A DNA stretch of 64,000 bases from CAUPWF01 sp036656615 (GCA_036656615.1 JAVXHY010000008.1:14094-78093); one strand, 5' to 3'. Positions 36,480 through 45,818 are shown, counted from the stretch's first letter. Notes: a model not told the origin generated them from the sequence alone. Numbers and translations: made by a program.

Positions 36480-37433
36480 ATGAAAATTTTAGTAACACCA
36501 ACCTCTTTACAACCCGGAAAATCATCTAATGCTCTAGATGTTTTGAGAACATTTTCAGATGATTTAATTTTCAACACCGCCAAAAAGCCTCTTACCGAAG
36601 AAGAATTAATTCCATTACTGAAAGACTGCGATGGTTATATTGCAGGCTTGGACTATGTAACAAAAAATGTAATAAATGCATGCACCCACCTAAAAGTCAT
36701 TTCCCGATATGGCGCTGGTTACGATCGCGTGGATATTGATGCTGCAAGGGAAAAAGGCATTCTAGTCACAAATACACCCGGTGTTAACGCAGAAGCAGTA
36801 GGTGAGCTTACTTTTGCATTAATCCTTTCCGTAGCAAGAAAAATTCCTCATTTAAACCATACAACCCGTTCCGGCCAATGGATTCGCTCTACCGGGATGG
36901 AATTAAAAGGAAAAACAATCGGAATTATGGGACTCGGCGCTATTGGTAAAGTAGTTGCCCGATGCGCAAAAGGATTTGATATGAAAGTCATTACATATGA
37001 TCCTTATATAAACAACGACTATTGCATAAAGAATAACATTCAGGTCTGTACCTTCGATGAAGTAGTACAGCGTTCAGATGTAATCAGTCTTCATCTTCCA
37101 TTGCTTGAAACTACAAAGCATTTAATTGGAAAAGAAGCGCTTGCCAAGATGAAACCCACCACAATAATCATCAATGCTTCAAGGGGTGGCATTATAGATG
37201 AAGTTGCAGCTTATCAGGCATTAAAAGCAAATAAATTAGGCGGCTTAGGTTTAGATGCATTTGAGACAGAACCTCCTATGGGGTCTCCCCTATTTGAGTT
37301 TGAAAATGTGGTAGTTACACCCCATACTGGCGCGCATACCCAAGAGGCAACTGATTTGATGGCTACCGCTTCTGTCGACAATCTCATTAATATATTAAGC
37401 GGGAAAAATTGTCCCTTTATTGTAAACCCGTAA
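36480..37433 (+). CDS. D-2-hydroxyacid dehydrogenase (phosphoglycerate dehydrogenase-like)
   Basis: This 317-residue protein has GIMGLGAIGKVVARCA (NAD binding, about 140-155), the catalytic R in NASRGGIIDE, E in LDAFETEPP and H in TPHTGAHT. It lacks the C-terminal ACT domain of SerA. It reversibly reduces a 2-keto acid. Being last in the operon, it may remove or reduce a keto-acid product such as a hydroxypyruvate-like compound. Confidence 0.9.
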   Translation: MKILVTPTSLQPGKSSNALDVLRTFSDDLIFNTAKKPLTEEELIPLLKDCDGYIAGLDYVTKNVINACTHLKVISRYGAGYDRVDIDAAREKGILVTNTPGVNAEAVGELTFALILSVARKIPHLNHTTRSGQWIRSTGMELKGKTIGIMGLGAIGKVVARCAKGFDMKVITYDPYINNDYCIKNNIQVCTFDEVVQRSDVISLHLPLLETTKHLIGKEALAKMKPTTIIINASRGGIIDEVAAYQALKANKLGGLGLDAFETEPPMGSPLFEFENVVVTPHTGAHTQEATDLMATASVDNLINILSGKNCPFIVNP

Positions 37434-37452
37434 AATTTCATGGGCCAAAGTA

Positions 37453-37500
37453 AAAAAGACCATGCAGGAGTAATAAAAATGCGCTCCTGCATGGTTTTTT
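37453..37500. terminator. bidirectional terminator after the six-gene operon
   Basis: An AAAAGACCATGCAGGAG arm pairs with CTCCTGCATGGTTTTTT around a 13-nt loop, with a T tract on the plus strand. The convergent dehydrogenase gene ends inside its right edge. Confidence 0.9.
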
Positions 37501-38533
37501 ATCTTTTGTATTTAATAATTCCCTTTTTTAAGATTTTCTTATTTCCATAATCTTCAAACGCTTGAAGTATATCATCAAATTCATAATAATTTGAAATATA
37601 ATCTTCAAATTTAATATCTCCATTTCGCAGCCAAGTTAATATCTGCTGGTATGCCAAAGCTTCTTCATCTTTACGTGGAAACTGTTGAAAATTTAGTTTC
37701 CAATTATAAGGTGCCCTGCTAAAATCAATGGTAATTTGTTCTGTTTTTGGAACTCCATAACACAGCACTTCTCCTCTATCACAAATGAGCTTCATTCCCT
37801 CATTTATCACATCTGGTGAACCTACTGCATCCAATACATAAGGCACTCCATCCGGATATATCTTATGAACCTCTTCACAGACATCACATTCCGAACTGTT
37901 TAAAACAATATCCGCACCATTTTTCAAAGCGTTTTCTTGTTTTTCTTTGTTTCTAGCTACCGCAATAACTGGGTGAACACCAAGCAAACTCATAAATTTA
38001 ATAAAAGTCAATCCTACCGGTCCACAGCCATATACAACAATCGGTTCTCCCTTTTTTATACCAAAATATTTAATGTTACTAAGGACCTCCCGAAAGGTAA
38101 TCATCATCGCTGCATCCACCGGATCAATGTCTTCAGGCACAAGGTTCTGCCCAAAAGCACATTCTGGTTCCTCTCCTTTCGAATAGGCCTTTTGATCATG
38201 AACTACTCCGTATTCACTATATGCTCCCCAAGCAGATCCAATATCTCCAAAAGAAGGCTCCGGATCTAAAAATGGGAGTAATACAATATCACCTTTTTTA
38301 TAGCTTGTAACCTCTGAACCCACTTCAACCACTTCCCCAACGCCCTCATGTCCTAGCATAACCGGATACATATCCTTCGGTACACCCTTGAATTTTCCTT
38401 CGATCAAGTGGGCATCCGTTCCACACATTCCGCAACTAATCATCTTCACCAAGGCCTGTTTACTTGTATAAGTTGGCATCGGAATCTCCAACACAGAAAG
38501 AACGCCTTCTTTATCTACTATTAATGTTTTCAA
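37499..38533 (-). CDS. zinc-dependent alcohol dehydrogenase (glucose dehydrogenase-like)
   Basis: This 344-residue MDR protein has CGMCGTDAH (catalytic zinc), LGHEGVGEVVEVGSEV and VVYGCGPVGLTFIKF (NAD loop). It lacks the four-cysteine structural zinc loop of classical ADHs, with PFLDPEPSFGDIGSAWG in its place, which is typical of an unusual subgroup. The start is TTG 38533 with GGAGGG 8-9 nt upstream. A role in oxidising an aldose to a lactone would fit the downstream lactonase; this is inference. Confidence 0.82.
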   Translation of the reverse strand: MKTLIVDKEGVLSVLEIPMPTYTSKQALVKMISCGMCGTDAHLIEGKFKGVPKDMYPVMLGHEGVGEVVEVGSEVTSYKKGDIVLLPFLDPEPSFGDIGSAWGAYSEYGVVHDQKAYSKGEEPECAFGQNLVPEDIDPVDAAMMITFREVLSNIKYFGIKKGEPIVVYGCGPVGLTFIKFMSLLGVHPVIAVARNKEKQENALKNGADIVLNSSECDVCEEVHKIYPDGVPYVLDAVGSPDVINEGMKLICDRGEVLCYGVPKTEQITIDFSRAPYNWKLNFQQFPRKDEEALAYQQILTWLRNGDIKFEDYISNYYEFDDILQAFEDYGNKKILKKGIIKYKR

Positions 38534-38555
38534 ATCTCATCCCTCCTACCTTTGT

Positions 38556-39590
38556 TTATTGTTCCATGTTAATCATGACCTTCATTGCCTTATCTTTTTC
38601 TAAGTCAATGGTGTCATATCCTTTCTTGAATTCCTTAAAACCAAACCTGTGAGTGATTAATGTTTCAAATTCAATCCAGCCTTCTTTCACTAATTCGATG
38701 GCTTTGATATAATCTTCTTCCCTATACATGGCACTGCCAAGTAATGTTAATTCGTGGTCCTGAACTGCGGCCATATCAACGTTTGCCAATTCTCCAAACA
38801 CACCCACAATCACAATACTACTTCCTTTTCTTGCATATTCGATGGCCTGTTTTGTAGTGACATTAATCCCAATGCATTCAAATATAACATCTGCTCGATC
38901 TTGTCCCAACGTTTCTTCTATCACTTCCAGTAATTTTTTTTCTTTGGGATTCACAGTTAAGATTCCACATTTTTCAGCTGTTTTCAAACGATATGTGCTA
39001 AGTTCAGAAAGAAGTACAACTTCCGCCCCTAATGCTTTTGCTGTCTGTGCCACTAGATTGCCAATAGGCCCGCCCCCTAACACTAAAGCTTTTTTTCCGG
39101 TCATATCTTTGCTGTAACGCCTAACCGCATGAACTGCAACTGCGAGCGGTTCAATCATTGCTCCATGATCCCACGACATTTCTTTCGGCAAAACCAATGC
39201 CTTGTCTGCATCCACTACAAAATATTCGCTTGCCATTCCCGTCGTTTGAAATCCCATAACCTTTAACACTTCACAATCATTGTACATCCCATGGGTACAA
39301 GGATAGCACGTTCCACATACTACTTGAGGCTGAATAGTAACCTTATCTCCTACCTTACAATTCATAACATTTTCGCCAATTTCCACTACCTCTGCAGATA
39401 CCTCATGCCCCTGTACAACTGGGTAACTAGTATAGGGATGCTTACCATGATTTACATGAATATCCGACCCGCAGATACCAATACGTTTTATTTTGATTTT
39501 TATTTGGTTTTCTGAAATTTCTGGCACTTCCACTTCTTGATATACAATATTCCCTGGTTCCGTCATAATTGCCTGAATCATTTTCTCCAT
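38556..39590 (-). CDS. zinc-dependent alcohol dehydrogenase (sorbitol/L-threonine dehydrogenase-like)
   Basis: This 344-residue MDR protein has GICGSDIHVNHGKHPY, GHEVSAEVVEIG, the structural zinc loop CGTCYPCTHGMYNDC and the NAD loop VLGGGPIGNLVAQ. It probably oxidises a polyol to a ketose. It precedes the other Zn-dehydrogenase by 22 nt and the two form one minus-strand unit. The start codon has AGGACAAG upstream. Confidence 0.87.
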   Translation of the reverse strand: MEKMIQAIMTEPGNIVYQEVEVPEISENQIKIKIKRIGICGSDIHVNHGKHPYTSYPVVQGHEVSAEVVEIGENVMNCKVGDKVTIQPQVVCGTCYPCTHGMYNDCEVLKVMGFQTTGMASEYFVVDADKALVLPKEMSWDHGAMIEPLAVAVHAVRRYSKDMTGKKALVLGGGPIGNLVAQTAKALGAEVVLLSELSTYRLKTAEKCGILTVNPKEKKLLEVIEETLGQDRADVIFECIGINVTTKQAIEYARKGSSIVIVGVFGELANVDMAAVQDHELTLLGSAMYREEDYIKAIELVKEGWIEFETLITHRFGFKEFKKGYDTIDLEKDKAMKVMINMEQ

Positions 39591-39755
39591 TTCTTGTCCT
39601 CTTTTCCGATGTTATAGGTTAGTTATCATGCAATATATCTATTAACATTGCATACAAAGCATATATAATTTGCTTAATAATATCATATATTTATTGTTCT
39701 TTCAAGCACAAAACCGTTGTATTACAAGAAATTTATATTTTTTATTAAAAATCTA

Positions 39756-39795
39756 TTGAATTTTTACAATATAATGTTATTATATAGGTACATAG
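39756..39795 (+). promoter_or_regulatory. upstream gntR promoter with operator-like sequence
   Basis: TTGAAT (39756-39761) and TATTAT (39778-39783) are spaced by 16 nt. The stretch 39773-39795 matches 21 of 23 positions with 24947-24969, and its core ATATAGGTACAT deviates once from ATGT-N4-ACAT. This suggests autoregulation of the regulator gene. The 342-nt gap 39591-39932 otherwise holds only AT-rich sequence, the second promoter and a half-matching site near 39609. Confidence 0.55.
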
Positions 39796-39832
39796 TAATA
39801 TTTAGTCAATCTCCCCTTATTTTACACATATA

Positions 39833-39861
39833 TTGCTCGTTTTTCTTAAATATGTTACAAT
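39833..39861 (+). promoter_or_regulatory. proximal gntR promoter
   Basis: TTGCTC (39833-39838) and TACAAT (39856-39861) are spaced by 17 nt, 71 nt before the gntR start codon. Confidence 0.55.
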
Positions 39862-39932
39862 GTATGGAACATATTTCCAATTATAAGGCAGTATAGATTT
39901 TTAAATCATAAACAAAATGAGGAGGAACCATC

Positions 39933-40685
39933 ATGCTAACCAAAATATCAGGAATCAATAAATCCGTTCCCATACCACTCTATTTCCAGCTAAAAGAATT
40001 GATTTTATCTGAAATCAAAAATGGGAATTACAAAACAGGTTCATTAATTCCAACCGAAAAAGAATTCAGTGATTCTTTTCAAATAAGTCGTACCACTGTT
40101 CGCCAAGCAATTACAGAACTCGTTCAGGAAGGATGGTTATATAGAGTAAAGAGCAAAGGAACTTATGTATCACAGCCCAAAATTACTCAAGATTATATCA
40201 AAAAAGTAGAAAGTTTTAATGATCAAATGTATCGTTCCGGCCTAACTCCAAGTACAGAAGTTTTGGAATTGAAAACCCTGAAAGCCGATGACACGATTGC
40301 GAAGAATCTAAGACTGCAGGAAAAAGATCTTGTGATTTTTCTCCATCGAAAACGAAGTGCCAATGGAGAACCAATTGTAACAAGCAAGACGTATCTGCCT
40401 TTTAAAGAATGTTCTTTTATTTTAGAGCACGATTTAAGAACCGAGCAGCTCTATACTATTTTATCAAATAAAGAAGAAACACGTATTTTTAGAATTGAAC
40501 GTATTGTCGAAGCGGTAGAAGCAAAGACCGCTGATGTAAAATTATTGGGCATGAAGCGCGGAAAGCCAATTCAACATTTTACTTCTGTTGGATATAGCGT
40601 ATTTGACAAGCCCATCGAGTATACGTTATCAAGATACCGCGGTGATCGAAATAGTTTTGAAGTCACCGTATGTCCAGGATCTTAG
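39933..40685 (+). CDS. GntR family regulator with UTRA effector domain (HutC subfamily)
   Basis: This 250-residue protein has an N-terminal winged helix at about residues 12-85: PLYFQLKELILSEIKNG, then LIPTEKEFSDSFQISRTTVRQAITELVQEGWL. A UTRA domain (about 100-245) follows, containing LHRKRSANGEPIVTSKTYLP and EYTLSRYRGDR. HutC-type regulators bind sugar phosphates or related metabolites. It is encoded 16 nt before a xylulokinase-type gene and is the best candidate for recognising the ATGT-N4-ACAT dyads across 24.9-39.8 kb. Confidence 0.92.
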   Translation: MLTKISGINKSVPIPLYFQLKELILSEIKNGNYKTGSLIPTEKEFSDSFQISRTTVRQAITELVQEGWLYRVKSKGTYVSQPKITQDYIKKVESFNDQMYRSGLTPSTEVLELKTLKADDTIAKNLRLQEKDLVIFLHRKRSANGEPIVTSKTYLPFKECSFILEHDLRTEQLYTILSNKEETRIFRIERIVEAVEAKTADVKLLGMKRGKPIQHFTSVGYSVFDKPIEYTLSRYRGDRNSFEVTVCPGS

Positions 40686-40701
40686 AACAGGAGGTGGCAA
40701 A

Positions 40702-42225
40702 ATGCCCACTTATATTTTAGCCCACGATTTGGGTACTTCTGGTAACAAAGCAACATTGTTTTCAGAAGACGGTCTGCTTGTGGGGAGCGAAGTTTTCTCT
40801 TATGATACACATTATTTTAATGACACTTGGGTAGAACAAAACGCCGAGGATTGGTGGGAAGCTGTTTGTTCCACAACAAAGCATCTACTTCAGACCACAA
40901 AAATAGATCCAAAAGATATTGGTGCGGTAAGTTTTAGTGGTCAAATGATGGGATGTCTCTGCGTAGATAAATGTGGAAATCCACTACGTCCTTCTATGAT
41001 ATGGGCTGATCAACGTGCACAAAAGCAAGCAGCACAAATAGAAAGCCACATAAGTCAATGGGACTTTTATCACATTGTTGGTCATCGAAATACTGCTTCT
41101 TATGGAATTCAAAAGCTTATGTGGGTACGTGATAATGAACCAGAAATTTACGAACAGACCTATAAAACTTTAAATGCAAAAGATTTTATTGTGTTGCGTC
41201 TTACTGGTCATTTCTATACGGAATATTCAGATGGAAACAGTAATGCCTGCTTTGACCTAAATACCTTGCAATGGTCAGAAGAAATTTTAAAATATGCTGA
41301 TATCAGCATTGATAAATTGCCCGAATTAAAGCCATCCACTTTTGTTGCTGGTGGTGTCACAAAAGAAGCTTCTTTAGCTACTGGACTTGCCATTGGTACT
41401 CCTGTAGTATTAGGTGGTGGCGATGGGGTAGCAGCTAACATTGGCTGTGGCTCTATTGCTCCCGGAAAAACTTATAGTTGTATGGGGACTTCTGCCTGGA
41501 TTACCACCACTACAGAAAAGCCTATTTTTGATGAAAAGATGCGTACTGTAACTTGGGCTCATATCATTCCTGGTCTTTACGCTCCAAACGGAACCATGCA
41601 ATATGCTGGCGGTACCTACAACTGGCTTAAAAATACCATTTGCAAAATGGAAACCTACGATGCCAAGCTCCATGGAAATTCTCCTTATGATTACATGAAT
41701 GCACAAATTGCACAAAGTCCTATTGGGGCAAACGGAGTCATATTTCTCCCTTATTTGTTGGGTGAACGTGCACCTAGATGGAATCCAAACGCTCGCGGTG
41801 CTTGGATTGGACTAAAACCCGAAAATACACGGGGCGATATTATGCGAAGCGTATTAGAGGGTGTAACAATGAATCTTTCCATCTGTTTGGATGTTCTTCG
41901 AACCCAAGTTGATATTGATGAAATATTAGTCATAGGCGGTGGTGCAAAAGGTACTGTTTGGCGGGAGATTATGGCTGATATTTATGATGCTAAAATCACG
42001 GTTCCAACTCTGCTTGAAGAAGCCGCCTCCATGGGTGCTGCTGTCACAGGTGGTGTTGGTGCTGGAATCTTTAAAGATTTTACTGCTATTGATAAGTTTA
42101 TTACCATTGATTCCGAACACGCTCCCAATCCCGTAGCTGTTAAACAATATCAACCAGTTAAAGAACTATTTGACGACTGTTATTTTGCGTTGGAAGGCGT
42201 TTTTGATAAAATGGCAAAAAAATAA
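40702..42225 (+). CDS. xylulokinase-family FGGY kinase, second copy
   Basis: From ATG 40702 (AGGAGG upstream) the protein has 507 residues; a longer in-frame start would run into the gntR gene. Motifs are ILAHDLGTSGNKATLF, WVEQNAEDWWEAV, GGGDGVAANIGCGSI and ILVIGGGAKGTVW. It is a ketose or polyol kinase of the xylulokinase group. It shares the layout of the 20714-22234 kinase but is clearly diverged, so the two may act on different ketoses. Confidence 0.88.
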   Translation: MPTYILAHDLGTSGNKATLFSEDGLLVGSEVFSYDTHYFNDTWVEQNAEDWWEAVCSTTKHLLQTTKIDPKDIGAVSFSGQMMGCLCVDKCGNPLRPSMIWADQRAQKQAAQIESHISQWDFYHIVGHRNTASYGIQKLMWVRDNEPEIYEQTYKTLNAKDFIVLRLTGHFYTEYSDGNSNACFDLNTLQWSEEILKYADISIDKLPELKPSTFVAGGVTKEASLATGLAIGTPVVLGGGDGVAANIGCGSIAPGKTYSCMGTSAWITTTTEKPIFDEKMRTVTWAHIIPGLYAPNGTMQYAGGTYNWLKNTICKMETYDAKLHGNSPYDYMNAQIAQSPIGANGVIFLPYLLGERAPRWNPNARGAWIGLKPENTRGDIMRSVLEGVTMNLSICLDVLRTQVDIDEILVIGGGAKGTVWREIMADIYDAKITVPTLLEEAASMGAAVTGGVGAGIFKDFTAIDKFITIDSEHAPNPVAVKQYQPVKELFDDCYFALEGVFDKMAKK

Positions 42226-42233
42226 TATCATCT

Positions 42234-42280
42234 AAAAGCGGAAGCTTGTATGGAACTATCCATCTTGCTTCCGCTTTTTT
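42234..42280 (+). terminator. terminator after the gntR-kinase unit
   Basis: AAAAGCGGAAGC (42234-42245) pairs with GCTTCCGCTTTT (42267-42278), followed by Ts, with a 21-nt loop. Confidence 0.85.
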
Positions 42281-42333
42281 CTAACAAGTACTATATTTAT
42301 GTTTTCGTGTATATAAACTACTGCCCTTTTCAA

Positions 42334-43929
42334 TTATTTCAAACAATCCACCGCAGCTCTTTCTATTACAAGTCCTGCACAATAATGTTCCATAAATTCT
42401 TCAAATCCTTTTACATCTGTATCTTTAGGATTTATCGTTGTTCCTTTACTTTTTTCAAAAATCTGATGATTTAAGAATTCATCTAACGTTTCTGTTTTAT
42501 CTTGGCGCTGCATATAAGCAGCAAGTAATGCAATTCCCCACGCTCCACCTTCTCCTGCTGTGTTCATAACTGTAACAGGGGTATTAATAGCTGCTGCCAT
42601 AATATGCTGTCCTACTATTGGTGTCTTAAACAATCCTCCATGACCTAGAATTTGCTCTACTCGCACACCTTCTTGTTTCGTAAGAATATCCATCCCCAAT
42701 TTCAATGCACCTAGCGAGGTAAATAATTGTACACGCATAAAATTGGATAAGGTAAACTTATCTTCCGGAGATCTAACAAACAAAGGGCATCCTTTCTCAA
42801 ATCCAGTAATGTGTTCACCAGAAAAATAATTATAAGCCAATAATCCCCCACAATCAGCATCTCCTTCCAATGCTTTCCCATAAAGCACTGAAAATAATTT
42901 TGTCATATCTACATCTATATCAAATGCCTCTGCAAACTCCTTGAAAACAGAAACCCAGGCATTTAACTCCGAGGTACAATTATTACAGTGAACCATTGCA
43001 ACCAAATCACCTGTAGGCGTCGTCACTAAATCAATTTCTGGATATACTTTTGACAGTTCCTTTTCAAGTACAATCATTGCAAATACTGAAGTTCCCGCCG
43101 AAACATTTCCCGTACGCTTAGCAACACTATTTGTTGCAACCATTCCTGTTGCCGCATCTGCTTCTGGAGGGCAAAATATAATTCCTGGCTGCAATTGACC
43201 CGTAACATCCAATAATTTTGCACCCGCTTCTGTAAGAACACCCGCTTCTTCACCCGCTACTAATACCTTCGGGAAAATATCTTCTAATTTCCACGGATAT
43301 TGATTGGGTGCTGTTAATTCGTCAAATTGCTGCATCATTTTTTTATTAAAGCATTTCTCATGAATATCAATAGGGAACATCCCAGATGCTTCCCCAATTC
43401 CAAGAACTTTTTGACCTGTTAGTTTCCAGTGTATAAATCCACTTAATGTTGTTTGATATTGTATTCGTGATACATGGGGCTCCTTATTTAGTATTGCTTG
43501 ATACAAATGCGCAATACTCCATCTTTGGGGTATGGGATACTGAAATACCTTTGTCAATTCTTCCGAAGCTGGTTCTGTAATTGTATTACGCCAAGTACGA
43601 AAAGGAACCAAAAGCTGAGCCTGCTGATCAAAAACCATATATCCATGCATCATGGAACTAATTCCAATGGATCCAATTGTTGTAAGCGTTACATTGTATT
43701 TTGTTTTTACTTCCTCTGCCATCTTCCGATAACTATCCTGCATACCGTCTATAATTGCTGACATATCATAAGACCAAATAGAATCTACTATTTGATTCTC
43801 CCAATCATGATTACCTGAAGCTATTTGCAAATAATCTTCATCTAATAGAACCGCTTTAATCCTTGTGGAACCAAATTCAATTCCTAATGATGTTTTTCCG
43901 TTTATAATTGAATTTTTAATATTGCTCAT
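42334..43929 (-). CDS. FGGY-family carbohydrate kinase, third copy
   Basis: This 531-residue kinase has TSLGIEFGSTRIKAVLL at the N-terminus, SSMMHGYMVFD, GNVSAGTSVFAMIV and ILGHGGLFKTPIVGQ in place of the usual xylulokinase strings. It belongs to a separate FGGY subgroup in Firmicutes whose substrate is not settled; L-ribulose-like or other ketoses are possible. It is monocistronic, with GAGGAGG before the ATG. It is not linked to an obvious ATGT-N4-ACAT site. Confidence 0.82.
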   Translation of the reverse strand: MSNIKNSIINGKTSLGIEFGSTRIKAVLLDEDYLQIASGNHDWENQIVDSIWSYDMSAIIDGMQDSYRKMAEEVKTKYNVTLTTIGSIGISSMMHGYMVFDQQAQLLVPFRTWRNTITEPASEELTKVFQYPIPQRWSIAHLYQAILNKEPHVSRIQYQTTLSGFIHWKLTGQKVLGIGEASGMFPIDIHEKCFNKKMMQQFDELTAPNQYPWKLEDIFPKVLVAGEEAGVLTEAGAKLLDVTGQLQPGIIFCPPEADAATGMVATNSVAKRTGNVSAGTSVFAMIVLEKELSKVYPEIDLVTTPTGDLVAMVHCNNCTSELNAWVSVFKEFAEAFDIDVDMTKLFSVLYGKALEGDADCGGLLAYNYFSGEHITGFEKGCPLFVRSPEDKFTLSNFMRVQLFTSLGALKLGMDILTKQEGVRVEQILGHGGLFKTPIVGQHIMAAAINTPVTVMNTAGEGGAWGIALLAAYMQRQDKTETLDEFLNHQIFEKSKGTTINPKDTDVKGFEEFMEHYCAGLVIERAAVDCLK

Positions 43930-44047
43930 TTAAAAGTTCCTCCTCTTACTTTATGCTGTCTTAAGTGTCTATACATTTTCTTTCTTTTTCTACAAGAAAA
44001 TTTCTTATTATACCTCTTTTGAGTATATCAGAAGCATTAATAAAACT

Positions 44048-44083
44048 CAATTTTAATTTCAATTTTAATTTCAATTTTCATTT
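44048..44083. repeat. three tandem 12-bp repeats
   Basis: CAATTTTAATTT occurs twice and CAATTTTCATTT once, head to tail, in the 334-nt gap between the divergent kinase and brnQ genes. It is AT-rich and could be simple slippage or a curved DNA segment. The rest of the gap holds only the brnQ promoter. Confidence 0.6.
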
Positions 44084-44131
44084 ATGCTTTTAATAAATTT
44101 AGCAAAAATATATTATAAAACTGATAAGTAA

Positions 44132-44160
44132 TTGTCTAATTTTGTCTTATATGATAGAAT
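44132..44160 (+). promoter_or_regulatory. brnQ promoter
   Basis: TTGTCT (44132-44137) and TAGAAT (44155-44160) are spaced by 17 nt. A leader of about 100 nt follows, containing the dyad AGTCAAA/TTTGACT. No T-box signature is seen in it. Confidence 0.65.
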
Positions 44161-44263
44161 ATATACTTGTGAGCTAATAACACGCAGTCAAATAGACCAT
44201 TTTGACTTTGCTCGTTGTAAATAATTAAGATACATTGATTTTATAAAAGAACGGAGAACGAAC

Positions 44264-45604
44264 ATGCAGAAATTATCTAACAAGAACCTACTATTAATTG
44301 GAATCACTTTATTTTCTATGTTTTTTGGAGCAGGAAATTTAATATTTCCGCCATATTTAGGAGCACAGGCTGGTTCCCTTACTTGGATCGCTTTTCTTGG
44401 TTTTGCGATTAGTGCAATAGGTCTCCCTATTTTAGGTGTAATCGCTGTAGCCAAATCTGGTGGGCTGTCTGTCTTAGCCGGACGTGTACATCCACTATTT
44501 GCGCCAGTTTTTACCCTATTAATTTATTTATCTATTGGACCTTGCCTTGCCATACCAAGAACTGCCAGCACATCCTTTGAAATGGCTGCGGTCCCATTTC
44601 TTCCAGAAGGAATATCACTTGGTTTAGTCCAATTCATTTACTCTATTGTATTTTTTTCAGTGGCTCTATTGATTGCTTTAGCACCTTCTAAGTTAACAGA
44701 TCGTTTAGGGAAAAAATTAGCACCTTGTTTATTTGTACTCATCTTAATTATATTTGTTGCTTGTATGATTGCTCCATTTAAGAACTACGGAGTTCCAACC
44801 GCTACCTATGCAAATCATTCTTTTGTTCAGGGCTTTTTGGATGGCTACTTAACCATGGATACCATCGCCGCCTTAAACTTCGGTATTATTATCTCCATGA
44901 ATATTCGAGCAAAAGGTGTAACAGATGATTCTAGTGTGGTCAAGGAAACTATCAAAGCCGGATGGATTGCCGGTGCATTATTTATAATTGTATATGCTGC
45001 ATTAACACATATTGGTGCATTATCTGGCGGAACTTTTGGTATTGCTACAAATGGTGCACAAACATTAACTAAAATGGTTCTGCATCTCTTTGGAAATGTT
45101 GGTCTGGTTATACTGGCTTTAATTTTTCTAATTGCATGCTTAAACACTTGTATTGGATTAATCAGTTGCTGTAGTGAATATTTTACAACTGTTTTTCCTC
45201 GATTCACTTATAAAACATGGGCTTGCTTTTTTGCATTTATCAGTATGATTATTTCTAATGTTGGATTAAATAAGATTTTAGAAATTTCCGTTCCTGTTTT
45301 GAACTTTTTATATCCAGTTTCCATTGTTTTAATTATTTTATCCTTTTTTCACAAGCATATTCAACAATGGCGTTATATCTATCCCACAGCAATTTTATTT
45401 ACAGGAACCATAAGTCTTATCTATGCACTTGATCAAACTGGAATTGCTTTGCCATTTATAACTGCATTGGCCCATAAAATTCCTTTGTACAATATGGATC
45501 TTGGTTTTATCCTTCCTGCAATTACAGGAATCATAGTCGGAATTCTTTTATCCTGTTTTATAAAACCTACAATTAAAAAAAATCCTATCAGCGATTCTGA
45601 ATAG
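44264..45604 (+). CDS. brnQ: branched-chain amino acid carrier (BrnQ family)
   Basis: This 446-residue protein has 12 hydrophobic helices and the family signature MFFGAGNLIFPPYLG near the N-terminus, with FLIACLNTCIGLISCCSEYF in the middle. It imports leucine, isoleucine and valine with sodium or protons across the cytoplasmic membrane. For a Stickland-type fermenter such uptake is fuel supply as well as nutrition; that link is inference. Confidence 0.95.
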   Translation: MQKLSNKNLLLIGITLFSMFFGAGNLIFPPYLGAQAGSLTWIAFLGFAISAIGLPILGVIAVAKSGGLSVLAGRVHPLFAPVFTLLIYLSIGPCLAIPRTASTSFEMAAVPFLPEGISLGLVQFIYSIVFFSVALLIALAPSKLTDRLGKKLAPCLFVLILIIFVACMIAPFKNYGVPTATYANHSFVQGFLDGYLTMDTIAALNFGIIISMNIRAKGVTDDSSVVKETIKAGWIAGALFIIVYAALTHIGALSGGTFGIATNGAQTLTKMVLHLFGNVGLVILALIFLIACLNTCIGLISCCSEYFTTVFPRFTYKTWACFFAFISMIISNVGLNKILEISVPVLNFLYPVSIVLIILSFFHKHIQQWRYIYPTAILFTGTISLIYALDQTGIALPFITALAHKIPLYNMDLGFILPAITGIIVGILLSCFIKPTIKKNPISDSE

Positions 45605-45630
45605 AAGCTTTTCATATACCACATTCAAAG

Positions 45631-45669
45631 AAGGTGTTCCGTTAAATATAAAAACGGAGCACCTTTTTT
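45631..45669 (+). terminator. brnQ terminator
   Basis: AAGGTGTTCCGTT (45631-45643) pairs with AACGGAGCACCTT (45653-45665) with one G-U pair, followed by Ts. Confidence 0.92.
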
Positions 45670-45818
45670 CTTTCTTATATCATTTTATAATGAAAAAACA
45701 GGTAAAACTATGATTATCCCCTAAACACCGTGTTTATCAGTGGTTTGATTAGATTTTAAAACTCATTTTACTACTTATTTACTACTTACAAGTGAGCCTT
45801 GATACGAAGAAATTCTAA

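Noticed and set aside
40588..40701. N-terminal extension of the second xylulokinase-like protein
   Set aside because: It overlaps the gntR coding sequence in another frame, and AGGAGG sits directly before ATG 40702.
44048..44083. CRISPR-like repeats
   Set aside because: Only three head-to-tail 12-mers without spacers; no cas genes in the window.
44161..44263. T-box riboswitch in the brnQ leader
   Set aside because: No GGGUGG-type T-box sequence, specifier stem or terminator could be found in the leader.
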